64,000 bases of DNA from Jiella pelagia (GTDB lineage: Bacteria > Pseudomonadota > Alphaproteobacteria > Rhizobiales > Rhizobiaceae): assembly GCF_026898155.1 (NCBI RefSeq), contig NZ_CP114030.1, positions 87,059 to 151,058 on the forward strand. The letters are read 5' to 3'. A model generated the notes under the pieces. The model was given only the letters and a program-made list of their open reading frames with translations, was not told the DNA's origin and ran no database searches. The stretch's first letter is position 1. Every line of letters starts with the position of its first letter. Shown piece after piece: positions 7,971-16,268 of this stretch. The position numbers were made by a program, and so were the translations under genes.

Positions 7971-8597
7971 AATTGAAGACCTTCACGTTCCTTGCGATCG
8001 CGGGCGGCGTTTTCGCACTCGCTGCGGGCGCCGGCTACCATCACTACGCTGGCGCAGAAGACGCCGGCGAGAGGGCACCCTCGCCTTCCATGCTGTCTGC
8101 CAGCGCGACTGAAGCCGAAGACGGCGTGCTCTTCCCGATGCACGAGACGCCGCAAGCCGTGCCCGATCTGCGTTTCGTGGACGGAGACGGACGCGAGACA
8201 AGCCTCAGCGCCTTCGAAGGCACGACGATTCTTCTCAACGTCTGGGCGACGTGGTGCGTGCCGTGCCGAGAGGAAATGCCCGCGCTCGACCGGCTCGAGG
8301 CGAAGCTGGGCAGCGCCGCGTTCCGGGTCGTCCCACTCTCGATAGACCGCGGCGGGCTCGAAAAGGTCAAGGCGTTCTATCGCGAACTCGGCCTCAAGGC
8401 TCTCCCGATCTACGTCGACGAGACTGGGAAGGCCTCTCAGCAACTCGCCACGATCGGAATTCCGACGACCTTGCTGATCGGCCGTGAGGGTCAGGAGCCT
8501 CGGCCGCCTGGTCGGCCCGGCCGAGTGGGACAGCCCCGACATGACCGCGCTCCTTCAACAGCACATCGGCTCAACGGCAGCGGCAGTGAACCGCTGA
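7967..8597 (+). CDS. TlpA-like periplasmic thioredoxin (frameshifted as read)
   Basis: About 209 residues after correction. The ATG overlaps the previous stop (ATGA). N-terminal signal or anchor (FLAIAGGVFALAAGAG), then a TlpA-type thioredoxin with WATWCVPCREEMP and the cis-Pro segment GIPTTLLIG. As read, the C-terminus turns into Arg/Pro-rich nonsense after GQE. Removing one C from GAGCCTC at 8495-8501 yields GQELGRLVGPAEWDSPDM and a stop at 8597. TlpA reduces SCO-type copper chaperones in Bradyrhizobium, which fits the SCO gene 2.4 kb downstream. Confidence 0.85.
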
Positions 8598-8627
8598 ACC
8601 TTCCCAAGCAACCCAGGAAAACAGAAC

Positions 8628-9578
8628 ATGAAAAGACCCCTCCAGCATAGCGTGATGGCTGTTATCGCAACCAGCTTGGCTTTGAGCGCTCCCGCCATGG
8701 CCGAGCAAAGTCCTGCTGCAGCGACTTCGAGCGTAAGCACCGAAGCTTCACCGACAAAGCTGGCGGCAAGCCCGTTCGGCGGTCACGTCCACGCGCTTGC
8801 CGTTAATCCACAGACGGACGAGCTCTTTCTCGGCGCCCGTCCTATCTACCGCAGCACCGACGGCGGCAAGAGCTGGACGGCGGTGGAAGGCATCCCGAAG
8901 AGCGAGGATCGGGCGAACATCACCTCCATCGCGATCGGTCCGAGCGATCCGCAGGTGATGTATGCAACGGGTCACGGCATTGGCGTCGTGAAGAGTACCG
9001 ATTCCGGCAAGACCTGGAGTTCCGCCAGTTCCGGTCTCGGCGGCATGTCCACGGAAGGCTTTGCCGTCGACGCAAAGGATCCGGGCACGCTGTACGTCTG
9101 GGTTCTCGGCACTGGCCTCTATCGGAGCAAGGACGCGGGCGGGTCGTGGCAGCGCGTCGATGATGGCCCAAAGCAGCAGGAAATCCGCAGCCTTGTTTCC
9201 GTCAACGGCCCGACGGGAATGGGCGGCATCTGGCTCTACGCCGGTCTCGACACCGGGGTGGTGAAAAGCCCCGACTGCTTCTGTGGTTGGGATCGCCTCC
9301 CCAACGAAGGGCTGCCGGAAGGCCGCGTCTACAGCCTGGCGGTCGACTCCTCCGATCCGAACGTTCTCTACGCCGGGCTGCGCGAGGGCGTCTTCAAGAC
9401 TTCCGATGGCGGGCAGACCTGGAACCAGGTGACGGATCTGGTCGAGGATGCCGTCGTCACGGTGAACGCGGCCGAACCGAACGAGATCTACGCAGTGGGC
9501 GCTGACGGCACTCTCGTCTCGAGCATCGATGCAGGCGCCACCTGGACGAAGAAGGAGAGCAGCAATGGTGAAGGCTAA
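8628..9578 (+). CDS. Exported BNR-repeat beta-propeller protein with CFC motif
   Basis: 316 residues with a signal peptide ending APAMA. Asp-box (BNR) motifs of the S-x-D-x-G-x-T-W type recur near residues 70, 125, 170, 258 and 303 (STDGGKSW, STDSGKTW, SKDAGGSW, TSDGGQTW, SIDAGATW), so a sialidase/sortilin-like propeller is predicted; no sialidase catalytic Arg triad or nucleophile is recognised. An inserted KSPDCFCGWDRLP carries Cys217 and Cys219. The paralogue at 11685-12572 has the same CFC at the equivalent place. CFC is also the copper motif of Cox11. I infer a periplasmic copper-handling propeller; substrate unknown. Confidence 0.75.
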   Translation: MKRPLQHSVMAVIATSLALSAPAMAEQSPAAATSSVSTEASPTKLAASPFGGHVHALAVNPQTDELFLGARPIYRSTDGGKSWTAVEGIPKSEDRANITSIAIGPSDPQVMYATGHGIGVVKSTDSGKTWSSASSGLGGMSTEGFAVDAKDPGTLYVWVLGTGLYRSKDAGGSWQRVDDGPKQQEIRSLVSVNGPTGMGGIWLYAGLDTGVVKSPDCFCGWDRLPNEGLPEGRVYSLAVDSSDPNVLYAGLREGVFKTSDGGQTWNQVTDLVEDAVVTVNAAEPNEIYAVGADGTLVSSIDAGATWTKKESSNGEG

Positions 9579-10134
9579 GGGCGTGAAAAAGGCGTTTGCA
9601 AAGGCAAAGAACTCGATCGGAGCAATCGCAGTTGCGGCTGTACTGCTGGGAGGGATAGGCGTGATCGCGGTCAACGCCACCTCCCCGCGCCCGGAGATCG
9701 TGTCGGCCGGCATTCAGCCGGTCGAGGCAGTGCCTGGCGCTAAGCTTAAGATCGACCGGGAAGAGGCCGAACTTGGCACAATTTCGGTCGATGAAGTCGC
9801 GAGCGCCGACTTCAAGCTGACCAATGCCGGAACGGCGCCAGTCGAGATCAGCCAGGTGGGCACATCCTGCATGTGCACCTTCGCCGACGTTCAGCTTCCG
9901 GGCGAAAAGAGCCCTGAGTTCAATATGACGATGCACAACGAGCCGACGGTCAACGCCTGGACGGGAACGCTCGCGCCCGGAGAGACGGCGGTCGTCACCG
10001 TCACCTATCAGCCATCGCTGATGCCGGTGGAGGGCTCCGTCGCCCGAAACGTCAAGTTCGCCACCAGTGACCCCCAGAGGCCGAAGGTCGAGCTTGGGGT
10101 CCATGCCACGGTCACGGGGAAGTCGGCCGGGTAA
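9565..10134 (+). CDS. DUF1573 membrane-anchored protein with CxC motif
   Basis: 189 residues starting at ATG 9565, which overlaps the end of the propeller gene by 14 nt. An N-terminal basic segment and a single helix (IGAIAVAAVLLGGIGVIAV) are followed by a DUF1573 immunoglobulin-like domain (LGTISVDEVASADFKLTNAG). Cys102 and Cys104 in TSCMCTFADV stand where other DUF1573 proteins have a conserved cysteine. DUF1573 has no fixed function. Tight coupling to the propeller and a similar CxC element suggest that the two act together outside the inner membrane. Confidence 0.78.
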   Translation: MVKAKGVKKAFAKAKNSIGAIAVAAVLLGGIGVIAVNATSPRPEIVSAGIQPVEAVPGAKLKIDREEAELGTISVDEVASADFKLTNAGTAPVEISQVGTSCMCTFADVQLPGEKSPEFNMTMHNEPTVNAWTGTLAPGETAVVTVTYQPSLMPVEGSVARNVKFATSDPQRPKVELGVHATVTGKSAG

Positions 10135-10181
10135 TCCCGGCGGTCCCATCGCTCCATTCCAACGTCTGAAAGGTTACAAAA

Positions 10182-10567
10182 ATGAGCACAACTCCCGCCT
10201 CCAAATCCTGCTGTTCGACCGGCGGCACGAGCATGAGCCCTCGTGGGCGAGCGACCGACGCGTTCTCCTTGCCGCTGCTGTCGCACTCGGCGGCGCAGCG
10301 CTCTGGTTCGGCTGGCCCTGGCTGGTCATCGCCGGCATCGCGCCGCTGCTGATCGCGCTCGCCCCCTGCCTCATCATGTGCGGGGCCATGTGCGCCGTGA
10401 AAGCGTGCTGCAAGCCCACGAAGAAGACGACGGCAACAGCCGCGGAGGCGGGTCCAAAGTTGCTGACGCATGAGGCGCCGGAACAGCATGCCGCGGTTGC
10501 CTCTTCCCAGTTCGGCCGGAGTTCGATCCAACCTGCGAGCCCGGCTGAAACCAGGGTGCCGGCCTAA
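10182..10567 (+). CDS. Small Cys-rich membrane protein (frameshifted as read)
   Basis: About 127 residues. The ATG at 10182 follows AAAGG. The N-terminus has SCCSTGG. The second half has two membrane helices (LLAAAVALGGAALWFGWPWL and the next) ending in LIMCGAMCAVKACCKP, so a cysteine cluster lies at the membrane edge. The two parts are in different frames; deleting CC from GAGCCCTC at 10235-10242 restores GAGCTC and joins MSSWASDRRVLL. I do not recognise a named family. Five cysteines in or near the membrane within a copper cluster suggest metal binding or passage. Confidence 0.65.
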
Positions 10568-10607
10568 GCCGCCCCTCAACGACACCACATCAAAACAGGA
10601 GAAATCC

Positions 10608-10904
10608 ATGAACAGCATCACCAAGACCATCGCCGCTGCGATCACCGCAGCCGGACTGCTCGGCGCGACGGGCGTCTTTGCCCAGGACCAGTCTGCTCAG
10701 CCGGAGCCCGAAGCCTCCCCGAACTCTCAGCAAATGCAGGGAATGATGGAAGGCATGCAGGGCGGCAACATGCAAGGCATGATGGGAATGATGTCCCAAA
10801 TGTCCGAGATGATGGAGAACTGCAACAACATGATGCAGGCCATGAACAACAACATGGGCCAGGAGAAGCCTGAAACGGACGGCGCGAAGCCCGACAACGG
10901 CTAA
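10608..10904 (+). CDS. Met-rich exported protein, putative copper binder
   Basis: 98 residues. A signal peptide (AAAITAAGLLGATGVFA) precedes a mature chain packed with methionines, including MQGMMEGMQGGNMQGMMGMM and MMENCNNMMQAM with one cysteine. Met clusters of this kind bind Cu(I) in periplasmic chaperones such as the Met domains of CopA/PcoA and CueO, but I recognise no specific family. A strong 12-bp hairpin follows the stop. Confidence 0.72.
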   Translation: MNSITKTIAAAITAAGLLGATGVFAQDQSAQPEPEASPNSQQMQGMMEGMQGGNMQGMMGMMSQMSEMMENCNNMMQAMNNNMGQEKPETDGAKPDNG

Positions 10905-10917
10905 GCCATAGCCCAAA

Positions 10918-10945
10918 GGCTGGCCGGCTCGGCAGCCGGCCAGCC
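10918..10945 (+). terminator. Strong intergenic hairpin
   Basis: Perfect 12-bp stem GGCTGGCCGGCT / AGCCGGCCAGCC with a CGGC loop, 14 nt after the Met-rich gene. There is no U-run, so it may be a transcript-end or mRNA-stabilising hairpin rather than a classical terminator. Confidence 0.55.
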
Positions 10946-10969
10946 CCCTCTGTCGCTCAGGAGCACTTT

Positions 10970-11662
10970 ATGAGACGCCGAACCTTCCTTGCAGCTTCAG
11001 TCGCTGCAGCGGCAGCAGCCCTTTCCTCCAGAGCAGCGATCGCCCATTCGCTCGAGACGCTGCAGCAGGATCTTTTCGACCAGGAGAAGTACTTCCAGAT
11101 CAAGGAGGAGCCAGCCCCGGAATTCGCGTTGCAGGATGCAAAGGGCAATTCCGTCAGCCTCGCGGATCTGCGCGGAAAAGTCATGGTTCTACATTTCATC
11201 TATGCCAGCTGTCCCGACGTCTGTCCGCTGCATGCCGAGAAGATCGCTGAAATCCAGGAGATGGTGAACATCACGCCGATGAAGGATCGGGTAGAGTTCA
11301 TCACCGTCACCACCGATCCGGCGCGAGACGGACCCGAAGTGCTGGAGGGATATGGCCAGGCTCATGGCCTCGATCCGGTCAACTGGACCTTCCTGACGAG
11401 CGGGCCGAGCAAGCCGGAAGACACGACCCGCAAGCTCGCCGAGCAATTCGGCCATAGCTTCACAAAATCGGATGATGGCTTTCAGACCCACAGCGTCGTC
11501 ACGCACTTAATCGACCAGAACGGCGAGTGGGTCGCGAACTTTCATGGCCTCGGGTTCGAGCCGACGAACCTCGTCATGTTCATCAATGGCCTGACAAACG
11601 CGAACGTGCCGCACCACGAACCCGATCCCTCACTGTGGGGGCGAGTTCGCTCGTTCTTCTGA
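10970..11662 (+). CDS. SCO1/SenC-family copper chaperone
   Basis: 230 residues. RRRTFLAASVAAAAAALSS is a Tat-like signal. Thioredoxin-like SCO domain with ASCPDVCP (Cys81, Cys85) and the distal histidine segment QTHSVVTHLID. SCO proteins bind copper through these three residues and metallate or reduce the CuA site of cytochrome oxidase. It differs from the second SCO (44789-45409) in having an exported rather than membrane-anchored N-terminus. It is followed after 22 bp by the second propeller. Confidence 0.9.
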   Translation: MRRRTFLAASVAAAAAALSSRAAIAHSLETLQQDLFDQEKYFQIKEEPAPEFALQDAKGNSVSLADLRGKVMVLHFIYASCPDVCPLHAEKIAEIQEMVNITPMKDRVEFITVTTDPARDGPEVLEGYGQAHGLDPVNWTFLTSGPSKPEDTTRKLAEQFGHSFTKSDDGFQTHSVVTHLIDQNGEWVANFHGLGFEPTNLVMFINGLTNANVPHHEPDPSLWGRVRSFF

Positions 11663-11684
11663 TACTCCACGACGGAAAACCTCG

Positions 11685-12572
11685 ATGCCTGAAACGAACA
11701 TACCATCACGAAAAGCGGCATGGTTGCCCCGGCTAGCCCTCGCTGCAGTAATGCCTGCTCTCATCGCTGGCCACGGCGCCGCTGCGCAGGAAGCGGAATT
11801 GGCGCCAACGCCGATCGAGGCGATGGCATACGATGCCGGATCGAAGGCGCTCCTCGTGGGCGGCCAGAATGGTCTTTTCCGAAGCACCGATGAGGGCCAG
11901 ACTTGGCAGACGGTGCCGCTGCCGCCCGGCGCCGGCGAGATAGCTGCAACCGCGGTGCCTGCCAGGAGCGACAATGCGATCTATGTCGCCGGACCTGACA
12001 TGGGTGTTCTGCGGACCGACGATCGTGGCGAGAGCTGGTCTAATCTCAACAGCGGTCTTCCAAACCCTCACGTGACGGCGCTTGCTGCTCATTCCACCCA
12101 GCCCGACACCGTCTATGCCTACGTTCCGGAAACCGGCATCTATCGCAGCCAGGATGCGGGAAAGTCGTGGAAGATGATGGACCGCGGCCCTGAAGGCACG
12201 AGCCACCTTATTCACACGAACATGGAAGGGAGCATGGAAAGCGGCTGGCTCTATGCTGCGACGCCAGACGGGACTCGTGTTTCCATGGACTGCTTCTGCC
12301 TCTGGCGGGATGCGGGCAATCTTTCCGGCCCTATCACTGGGCTCGCCTTTGATCCGCAGCACCCGAAGCACCTCTATGCGGCCTCGGATGCGGGACTGTT
12401 CAAGAGCACAGACGGCGGCCAGGAGTGGATTAAGGTCTCGTCGCCTCCCATAGCCGCAGCCGTAACGTCCCTCATGATGGCTCCCACCGGCGTTCTCTAT
12501 GCTGGTGCCGACGAAGGCGAAATCTTCAAGAGTTCGGACGGAGCCGCGACTTGGGAGCGAGCCGGTGAATAG
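11685..12572 (+). CDS. Second exported BNR-repeat propeller with CFC motif
   Basis: 295 residues. Signal peptide within ALAAVMPALIAGHGAAAQ. Asp-box repeats near residues 66 (STDEGQTW), 110, 152 (SQDAGKSW), 241 (STDGGQEW) and 284 (SSDGAATW). Cys203 and Cys205 lie in SMDCFCLWRD, the same place as CFC in the 8628-9578 protein; overall the two are clear paralogues. Its end overlaps the cytochrome c gene start. Two copies flanking DUF1573, Met-rich and SCO genes suggest a module duplicated around the copper chaperones. Confidence 0.75.
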   Translation: MPETNIPSRKAAWLPRLALAAVMPALIAGHGAAAQEAELAPTPIEAMAYDAGSKALLVGGQNGLFRSTDEGQTWQTVPLPPGAGEIAATAVPARSDNAIYVAGPDMGVLRTDDRGESWSNLNSGLPNPHVTALAAHSTQPDTVYAYVPETGIYRSQDAGKSWKMMDRGPEGTSHLIHTNMEGSMESGWLYAATPDGTRVSMDCFCLWRDAGNLSGPITGLAFDPQHPKHLYAASDAGLFKSTDGGQEWIKVSSPPIAAAVTSLMMAPTGVLYAGADEGEIFKSSDGAATWERAGE

Positions 12573-13017
12573 GCCTTTTGTTGCCGGCACACTGGTCGCG
12601 ATCACAATATCAACGGCCGGAGCAGCGGAGGGACCGCCCCGGCTCGAGTCGGAACAGATTGAGTTGGGCCGGAAGGTCTACGGTCAATATTGCGCTACCT
12701 GCCATGGATCGCGTGGCGAGGGGGCCGCCAACTGGCAGGAGCAGAACGATCAGGGAGAGTTGCCCCCGCCGCCCCACGGCCCGGAAGGGCACACCTGGAG
12801 GCACGCAGATGCCGCCCTCTACCACACGATTGCGAAGGGATGGCGAGACCCGTTCAACAAGACCGACCGTCTTACCATGCCGGCCTTCGAAGAGATCCTC
12901 ACACCGGACGAGATCAGGGCGGTGAGCACGTATCTGAAAACCCTGTGGACCGAAGAACAGCGCCAGTTCCAATGGGAGCAAAGCGAGGATCGGCCGTTCC
13001 CGAACGAGCAAAACTGA
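12565..13017 (+). CDS. Exported class I cytochrome c
   Basis: 150 residues from GTG 12565, which overlaps the propeller stop. Short signal peptide (VAGTLVAITISTAGAAEG). One haem site CATCH (Cys43, Cys46, His47) and a likely Met ligand in RLTMPAFEEIL, a monohaem c-type fold. An insertion rich in Pro (GELPPPPHGPEGHTWRHADA) follows the haem site. The protein at 24247-24855 has the same PEPPH and MxGMPAF arrangement. A periplasmic electron carrier coupled to copper redox chemistry is inferred. Confidence 0.85.
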   Translation: MNRPFVAGTLVAITISTAGAAEGPPRLESEQIELGRKVYGQYCATCHGSRGEGAANWQEQNDQGELPPPPHGPEGHTWRHADAALYHTIAKGWRDPFNKTDRLTMPAFEEILTPDEIRAVSTYLKTLWTEEQRQFQWEQSEDRPFPNEQN

Positions 13018-13053
13018 CCTTTGCTATGGGTCGCAACACGAAAGAGAATATTC

Positions 13054-13491
13054 ATGAAACTCCTTACCCCGCTTCTCCTTGCTGCCTCCGTGCTGTCCGC
13101 GTCGGCTGCGCACGCCGCCGTTCCCAAGGAAGGCAAGCTGTTCAAGAACCCCAACTGCGGATGCTGCGACGCGTATGTCGATGTGCTCGAAAAGGCAGGC
13201 TTCGAGATCACGGTCGAAAACGTCACTGATCTGGACACGGTCAAGAAGATGGCCGGCGTGCCGGAGCAGCTTGGGGGCTGCCACACCTTGATGATCGGGG
13301 ACTATGTGGTGGAAGGCCTTGTCCCCCTCGACATCCTCAACCGCCTGCTGACCGAACAGCCGGACATCCGTGGCGTTGCCCTGCCTGGCATGCCTGTCGG
13401 TGCGCCGGGAATGCCCGGGCCGAAGGCCAGGCCATTTACCATTTACGTCATCGAGCCCGGCCCGACCCCGTCGGTTTACGCGATGGAGTAG
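13054..13491 (+). CDS. DUF411 metal-binding protein (copy 1)
   Basis: 145 residues from ATG 13054. Signal peptide ends SAAHA. DUF411 signature NPNCGCCDAY (Cys35, Cys37, Cys38), then GGCHT and LPGMPVGAPGMPG. DUF411 proteins are thioredoxin-like periplasmic proteins commonly found with copper-resistance genes. This copy is followed by Cox11; two more copies are at 43840-44310 and 59923-60366. It lacks the GW segment after CGCC that the other two share, so it is a separate lineage. Confidence 0.85.
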   Translation: MKLLTPLLLAASVLSASAAHAAVPKEGKLFKNPNCGCCDAYVDVLEKAGFEITVENVTDLDTVKKMAGVPEQLGGCHTLMIGDYVVEGLVPLDILNRLLTEQPDIRGVALPGMPVGAPGMPGPKARPFTIYVIEPGPTPSVYAME

Positions 13492-13538
13492 GCCCTCTTT
13501 CTCTCTCGCCGGCGACCGAACACCGGGACCAGAACACA

Positions 13539-13567
13539 GCTGCCGCGCCGTCTGTCCGCGCGGCAGC
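13539..13567 (+). terminator. Hairpin between DUF411 and Cox11 genes
   Basis: Inverted repeat GCTGCCGCGC / GCGCGGCAGC with a 9-nt loop, 48 nt after the DUF411 stop. No T-run follows, so termination is only a possibility. Confidence 0.4.
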
Positions 13568-13631
13568 AGCCAACGGGTGCGGCGCAACTGTTCGCCTGCC
13601 CGTAGCCAGCCAGCGGAGCCAGAGGGTAGAA

Positions 13632-14291
13632 TTGAATCAGGACCAGAAGACACGTTTCACACCATTAGCGGTCGAGCAGGATCGGGAGAAGGCGCTCCGG
13701 GAGCGTCGTAAAGGCTGGACGGCGGTGTCGCTCGCCGGCTTGGTCCTTGCAATGGTTGCCCTCAGCTTCGCGGCCGTTCCGCTTTATCGCCTATTCTGCT
13801 CCGTCACTGGCTATGGCGGCACGACACAGGTGGCCGCTGCCGCTCCCGAGCCAGTCGAGCAAAAGATCACCGTCCGCTTCGACGCAAATGTTGCGGGGGG
13901 CATGCCCTGGGTGTTCGAAGCGCCAAAGCCGGTCGAGGTGGCCTTGGGTGAGAGCGCAGTCGTTGCTTACAAGGGGCGCAATCCGACGGACCGACCGATC
14001 CTTGGCACGGCAACTTACAACGTGACGCCTCTCCAGGCAGGTCAGTACTTCAACAAGATCCAGTGCTTCTGCTTCACCGAGCAGCTCCTCATGCCCGGCG
14101 AAGAGAAGGAGTTTCCCGTCACCTTCTTTGTGGATCCGGCGATCGCGGACGATCCCGACAACAGGAAGACCCGAGCGATCACGCTCTCCTACACCTTCTT
14201 CGACAAGGGGCCGAAAGCGCTTGAAGAGTACATAGCATCTCACGGGAGCGAGGCTGCAGAGCTGAAAGGTGAGATCATTGGTCTACCATGA
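13632..14291 (+). CDS. ctaG: Cox11/CtaG cytochrome oxidase CuB-assembly factor (copy 1)
   Basis: 219 residues from TTG 13632 (GAGGG 6-10 nt upstream). One N-terminal helix (VSLAGLVLAMVALSFAAVPLY) followed by LFCSVTGYGG, then the periplasmic beta domain with the copper motif KIQCFCFTEQ. Cox11 delivers Cu(I) to the CuB site of aa3-type oxidases. No oxidase subunit is encoded in this window. A second copy lies at 60716-61372. The next gene overlaps its end by 23 nt. Confidence 0.92.
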   Translation: MNQDQKTRFTPLAVEQDREKALRERRKGWTAVSLAGLVLAMVALSFAAVPLYRLFCSVTGYGGTTQVAAAAPEPVEQKITVRFDANVAGGMPWVFEAPKPVEVALGESAVVAYKGRNPTDRPILGTATYNVTPLQAGQYFNKIQCFCFTEQLLMPGEEKEFPVTFFVDPAIADDPDNRKTRAITLSYTFFDKGPKALEEYIASHGSEAAELKGEIIGLP

Positions 14292-14823
14292 CGCCGCCGA
14301 GGCTCACGCCTTCAAAGAACCCTCGTTCGGCTGGTATGTGGCTTTGCGGCGCTACCTCGCTGTCGTGCTCGTGGGCAATCTCGTCTGGGAATTTGCCCAT
14401 ATGCCGCTCTACACGATCTGGTGGACCGGCACCTGGGGCGAGATTGTCTTTGCCGCTGTCCATTGCACGGGCGGCGACGTTCTGATCGCGCTAGCATCCT
14501 TGACGCTTGCGCTTCTGATGGCAGGAAACGACGCTTGGCCGCTTAAGCGATATCGGGCGGTGGCGGCGCTCACGGTTCTGTTCGGCGCTGCCTACACCGC
14601 CTTCAGCGAGTGGCTGAACATCGTCGTCCGTACGGCTTGGGCGTACTCCGACATGATGCCGGTCCTGTCCGCGTTCGGCTTCGACGTCGGGCTCTCGCCG
14701 CTTTTCCAATGGATTGTCGTGCCGCTGATCGGCTTCTGGTGGGCGCTGCGGAGCTTGAGCCGTTCTCGCGAGGCGAAGGCGGAATTACAGGCTGCCGAGG
14801 TCGGGGGCGAGCGGATTGTCTAA
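14269..14823 (+). CDS. Polytopic membrane protein, family not recognised
   Basis: 184 residues with about four to five hydrophobic segments (YLAVVLVGNLVWEFAHMPLY, VLIALASLTLALLMAG, AVAALTVLFGAAYTAF, LFQWIVVPLIGFWWAL). Histidines at HMPLY and a Cys-Thr in VHCTGGD lie near predicted helix ends. GTG 14269 and TTG 14278 are candidate starts, both inside the 3' end of ctaG. The ATG at 14288 that overlaps the ctaG stop is out of frame. It overlaps the DsbA-like gene at its 3' end. It is part of the Cox11-DsbA-CcdA run; function unknown. Confidence 0.7.
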   Translation: MRSLVYHDAAEAHAFKEPSFGWYVALRRYLAVVLVGNLVWEFAHMPLYTIWWTGTWGEIVFAAVHCTGGDVLIALASLTLALLMAGNDAWPLKRYRAVAALTVLFGAAYTAFSEWLNIVVRTAWAYSDMMPVLSAFGFDVGLSPLFQWIVVPLIGFWWALRSLSRSREAKAELQAAEVGGERIV

Positions 14824-15518
14824 GCTGAAATTGACGCTCACCGCCTCCTTCGCTGTGTCGATGCTGGTCCTGATCGTGCTTGGCTTTACGGCTCTCCTAG
14901 CTTCAGACGTCCTCAAAGCGGAGAGGCTCAGGCTGGCGCGATTACACCGAACGGGCGGCACAGACAGAGGAACTGAGGGTGCGCCTCAAAGAGCGGCATG
15001 CGGAAATCTTTGCCGATCCTGCCTCCCCTATTGCCGGCAACCCAGAAGGCGACGTCACGCTCGTGCAGTTCTTTGATTATAACTGCTCCTACTGCCGTGC
15101 AGCAGCTCCCATTGTGAGACAGGCCAAGGACGCCGATGCCGGGCTGAAGCTGGTCTACAAGGAGTTTCCTATCCTCGGCTCCGGTTCCAGATTTGCGGCA
15201 CAGGCGGCGCTCGCCTCGCGCAAGCAGGACAAATACGAGGAATTCCACAGCGCTCTCATGGGGCATTCCGGCGCCATCAACGAAAGCTCCACTCTGGACA
15301 TCGCCGAACGCGTCGGCCTGGATGTCCACCAGCTCCAGCGTGACATACAGGATCCCGTAGTTATGGCCGCGGTCGAGCGCAACCTCGCGCTCGGCCTGGA
15401 CCTGCGCATTACAGGCACCCCTTCTTTCTTCGTCGGAGACGAGATCGTGCGCGGTCTGGTGGACTTGCAAGCAATGCAGGGCTTCATAGCCGAAGCCCGC
15501 CGGCAGGTGGGAGAATAG
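14816..15518 (+). CDS. DsbA-family thioredoxin (frameshifted as read)
   Basis: About 233 residues from TTG 14816. Signal/anchor (TASFAVSMLVLIVLGFTALLA) in one frame, mature domain in the next. GAGGCTC at 14923-14929 minus one G restores KAESSGWRDYTERAAQTEELRV and a continuous protein. DsbA/BdbD-like domain: VQFFDYNCSYCRAA active site, cis-Pro in ITGTPSFFVGDE. Followed after 4 bp by ccdA. Together with CcdA it forms a thiol-redox pair in the periplasm. Confidence 0.85.
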
Positions 15519-15522
15519 CCGG

Positions 15523-16263
15523 ATGCTGGAGATCTCGAACGTCGGCATCCTGACGGCACTCGCGGCCGGGGCGATTTCCTTCCTCTCGCCCTGCGTTCTG
15601 CCCCTCGTTCCGGGGTATATTTCATACGTGGCGGGCAATGCGGCAGTAGCGGGTCGGCCGAATCAGAGCCTTCAGGATCGCTGGACGACGCTTCTCCTCA
15701 GCACCTACTTCGTTCTCGGCTTCTCCACTGTGTTCGTCGCGCTGGGTGCCAGCGCGACCGCAATCAGCCGGCTCCTTCTGTCGTACCGCTACGAGACGAA
15801 CATCATCGGCGGCGCCATTATCATCGTGTTCGGCATCTTCATGACGGGGCTTGTCCGTCTTCCGTGGCTGCAACGCGAGCTGCGCTTCCACGGCGACCTA
15901 GCCGGCGGCCGCCCGTTGGGCGCTTATGTCTTGGGCCTAGCCTTCGGCTTTGGATGGACCCCCTGCATCGGCCCGGTGCTCGGGGCGATCCTGACGATTA
16001 GCGCGCTCTCCTCGACCGCATCAAACGGCGTCGCGCTCCTTGGCATCTACTCCGTCGGTCTCGGCGTGCCGTTCCTTCTGTCTGCTCTCTTTACGGAGAG
16101 CTTGGCAAAGCGGCTGAAGGGGATGCGTCGGACCGGGCGCCTCCTTCAGATCGGCGCCGGCATGATCATGATCATCATGGGTGTCGCGATGATCACGGGC
16201 ACCATGTCGACCTTCTCCTTCTGGCTGCTCGAGCAGTTTCCAATTCTTACGAAAATCGGCTGA
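15523..16263 (+). CDS. ccdA: CcdA-type transmembrane thiol reductant conduit
   Basis: 246 residues with about six membrane helices. The two conserved cysteine motifs are AISFLSPCVLPLVPGY and FGWTPCIGPVLGA. CcdA carries reducing equivalents from cytoplasmic thioredoxin to periplasmic partners such as CcmG and TlpA, both encoded 8 kb upstream in the same orientation. This gives the cluster an electron source for keeping copper-chaperone cysteines reduced. Confidence 0.92.
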   Translation: MLEISNVGILTALAAGAISFLSPCVLPLVPGYISYVAGNAAVAGRPNQSLQDRWTTLLLSTYFVLGFSTVFVALGASATAISRLLLSYRYETNIIGGAIIIVFGIFMTGLVRLPWLQRELRFHGDLAGGRPLGAYVLGLAFGFGWTPCIGPVLGAILTISALSSTASNGVALLGIYSVGLGVPFLLSALFTESLAKRLKGMRRTGRLLQIGAGMIMIIMGVAMITGTMSTFSFWLLEQFPILTKIG

Positions 16264-16268
16264 AGCGG

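Noticed and set aside
14296..14302. GAGGCTC near the start of the 14269 gene as another disrupted GAGCTC
   Set aside because: Removing a base does not connect the overlapping ATG at 14288 with the membrane-protein frame, and GAG GCT CAC is read in frame. Likewise in-frame GAGGCTC/GAGCCTC at 17885, 26262 and 32823 are native codons.
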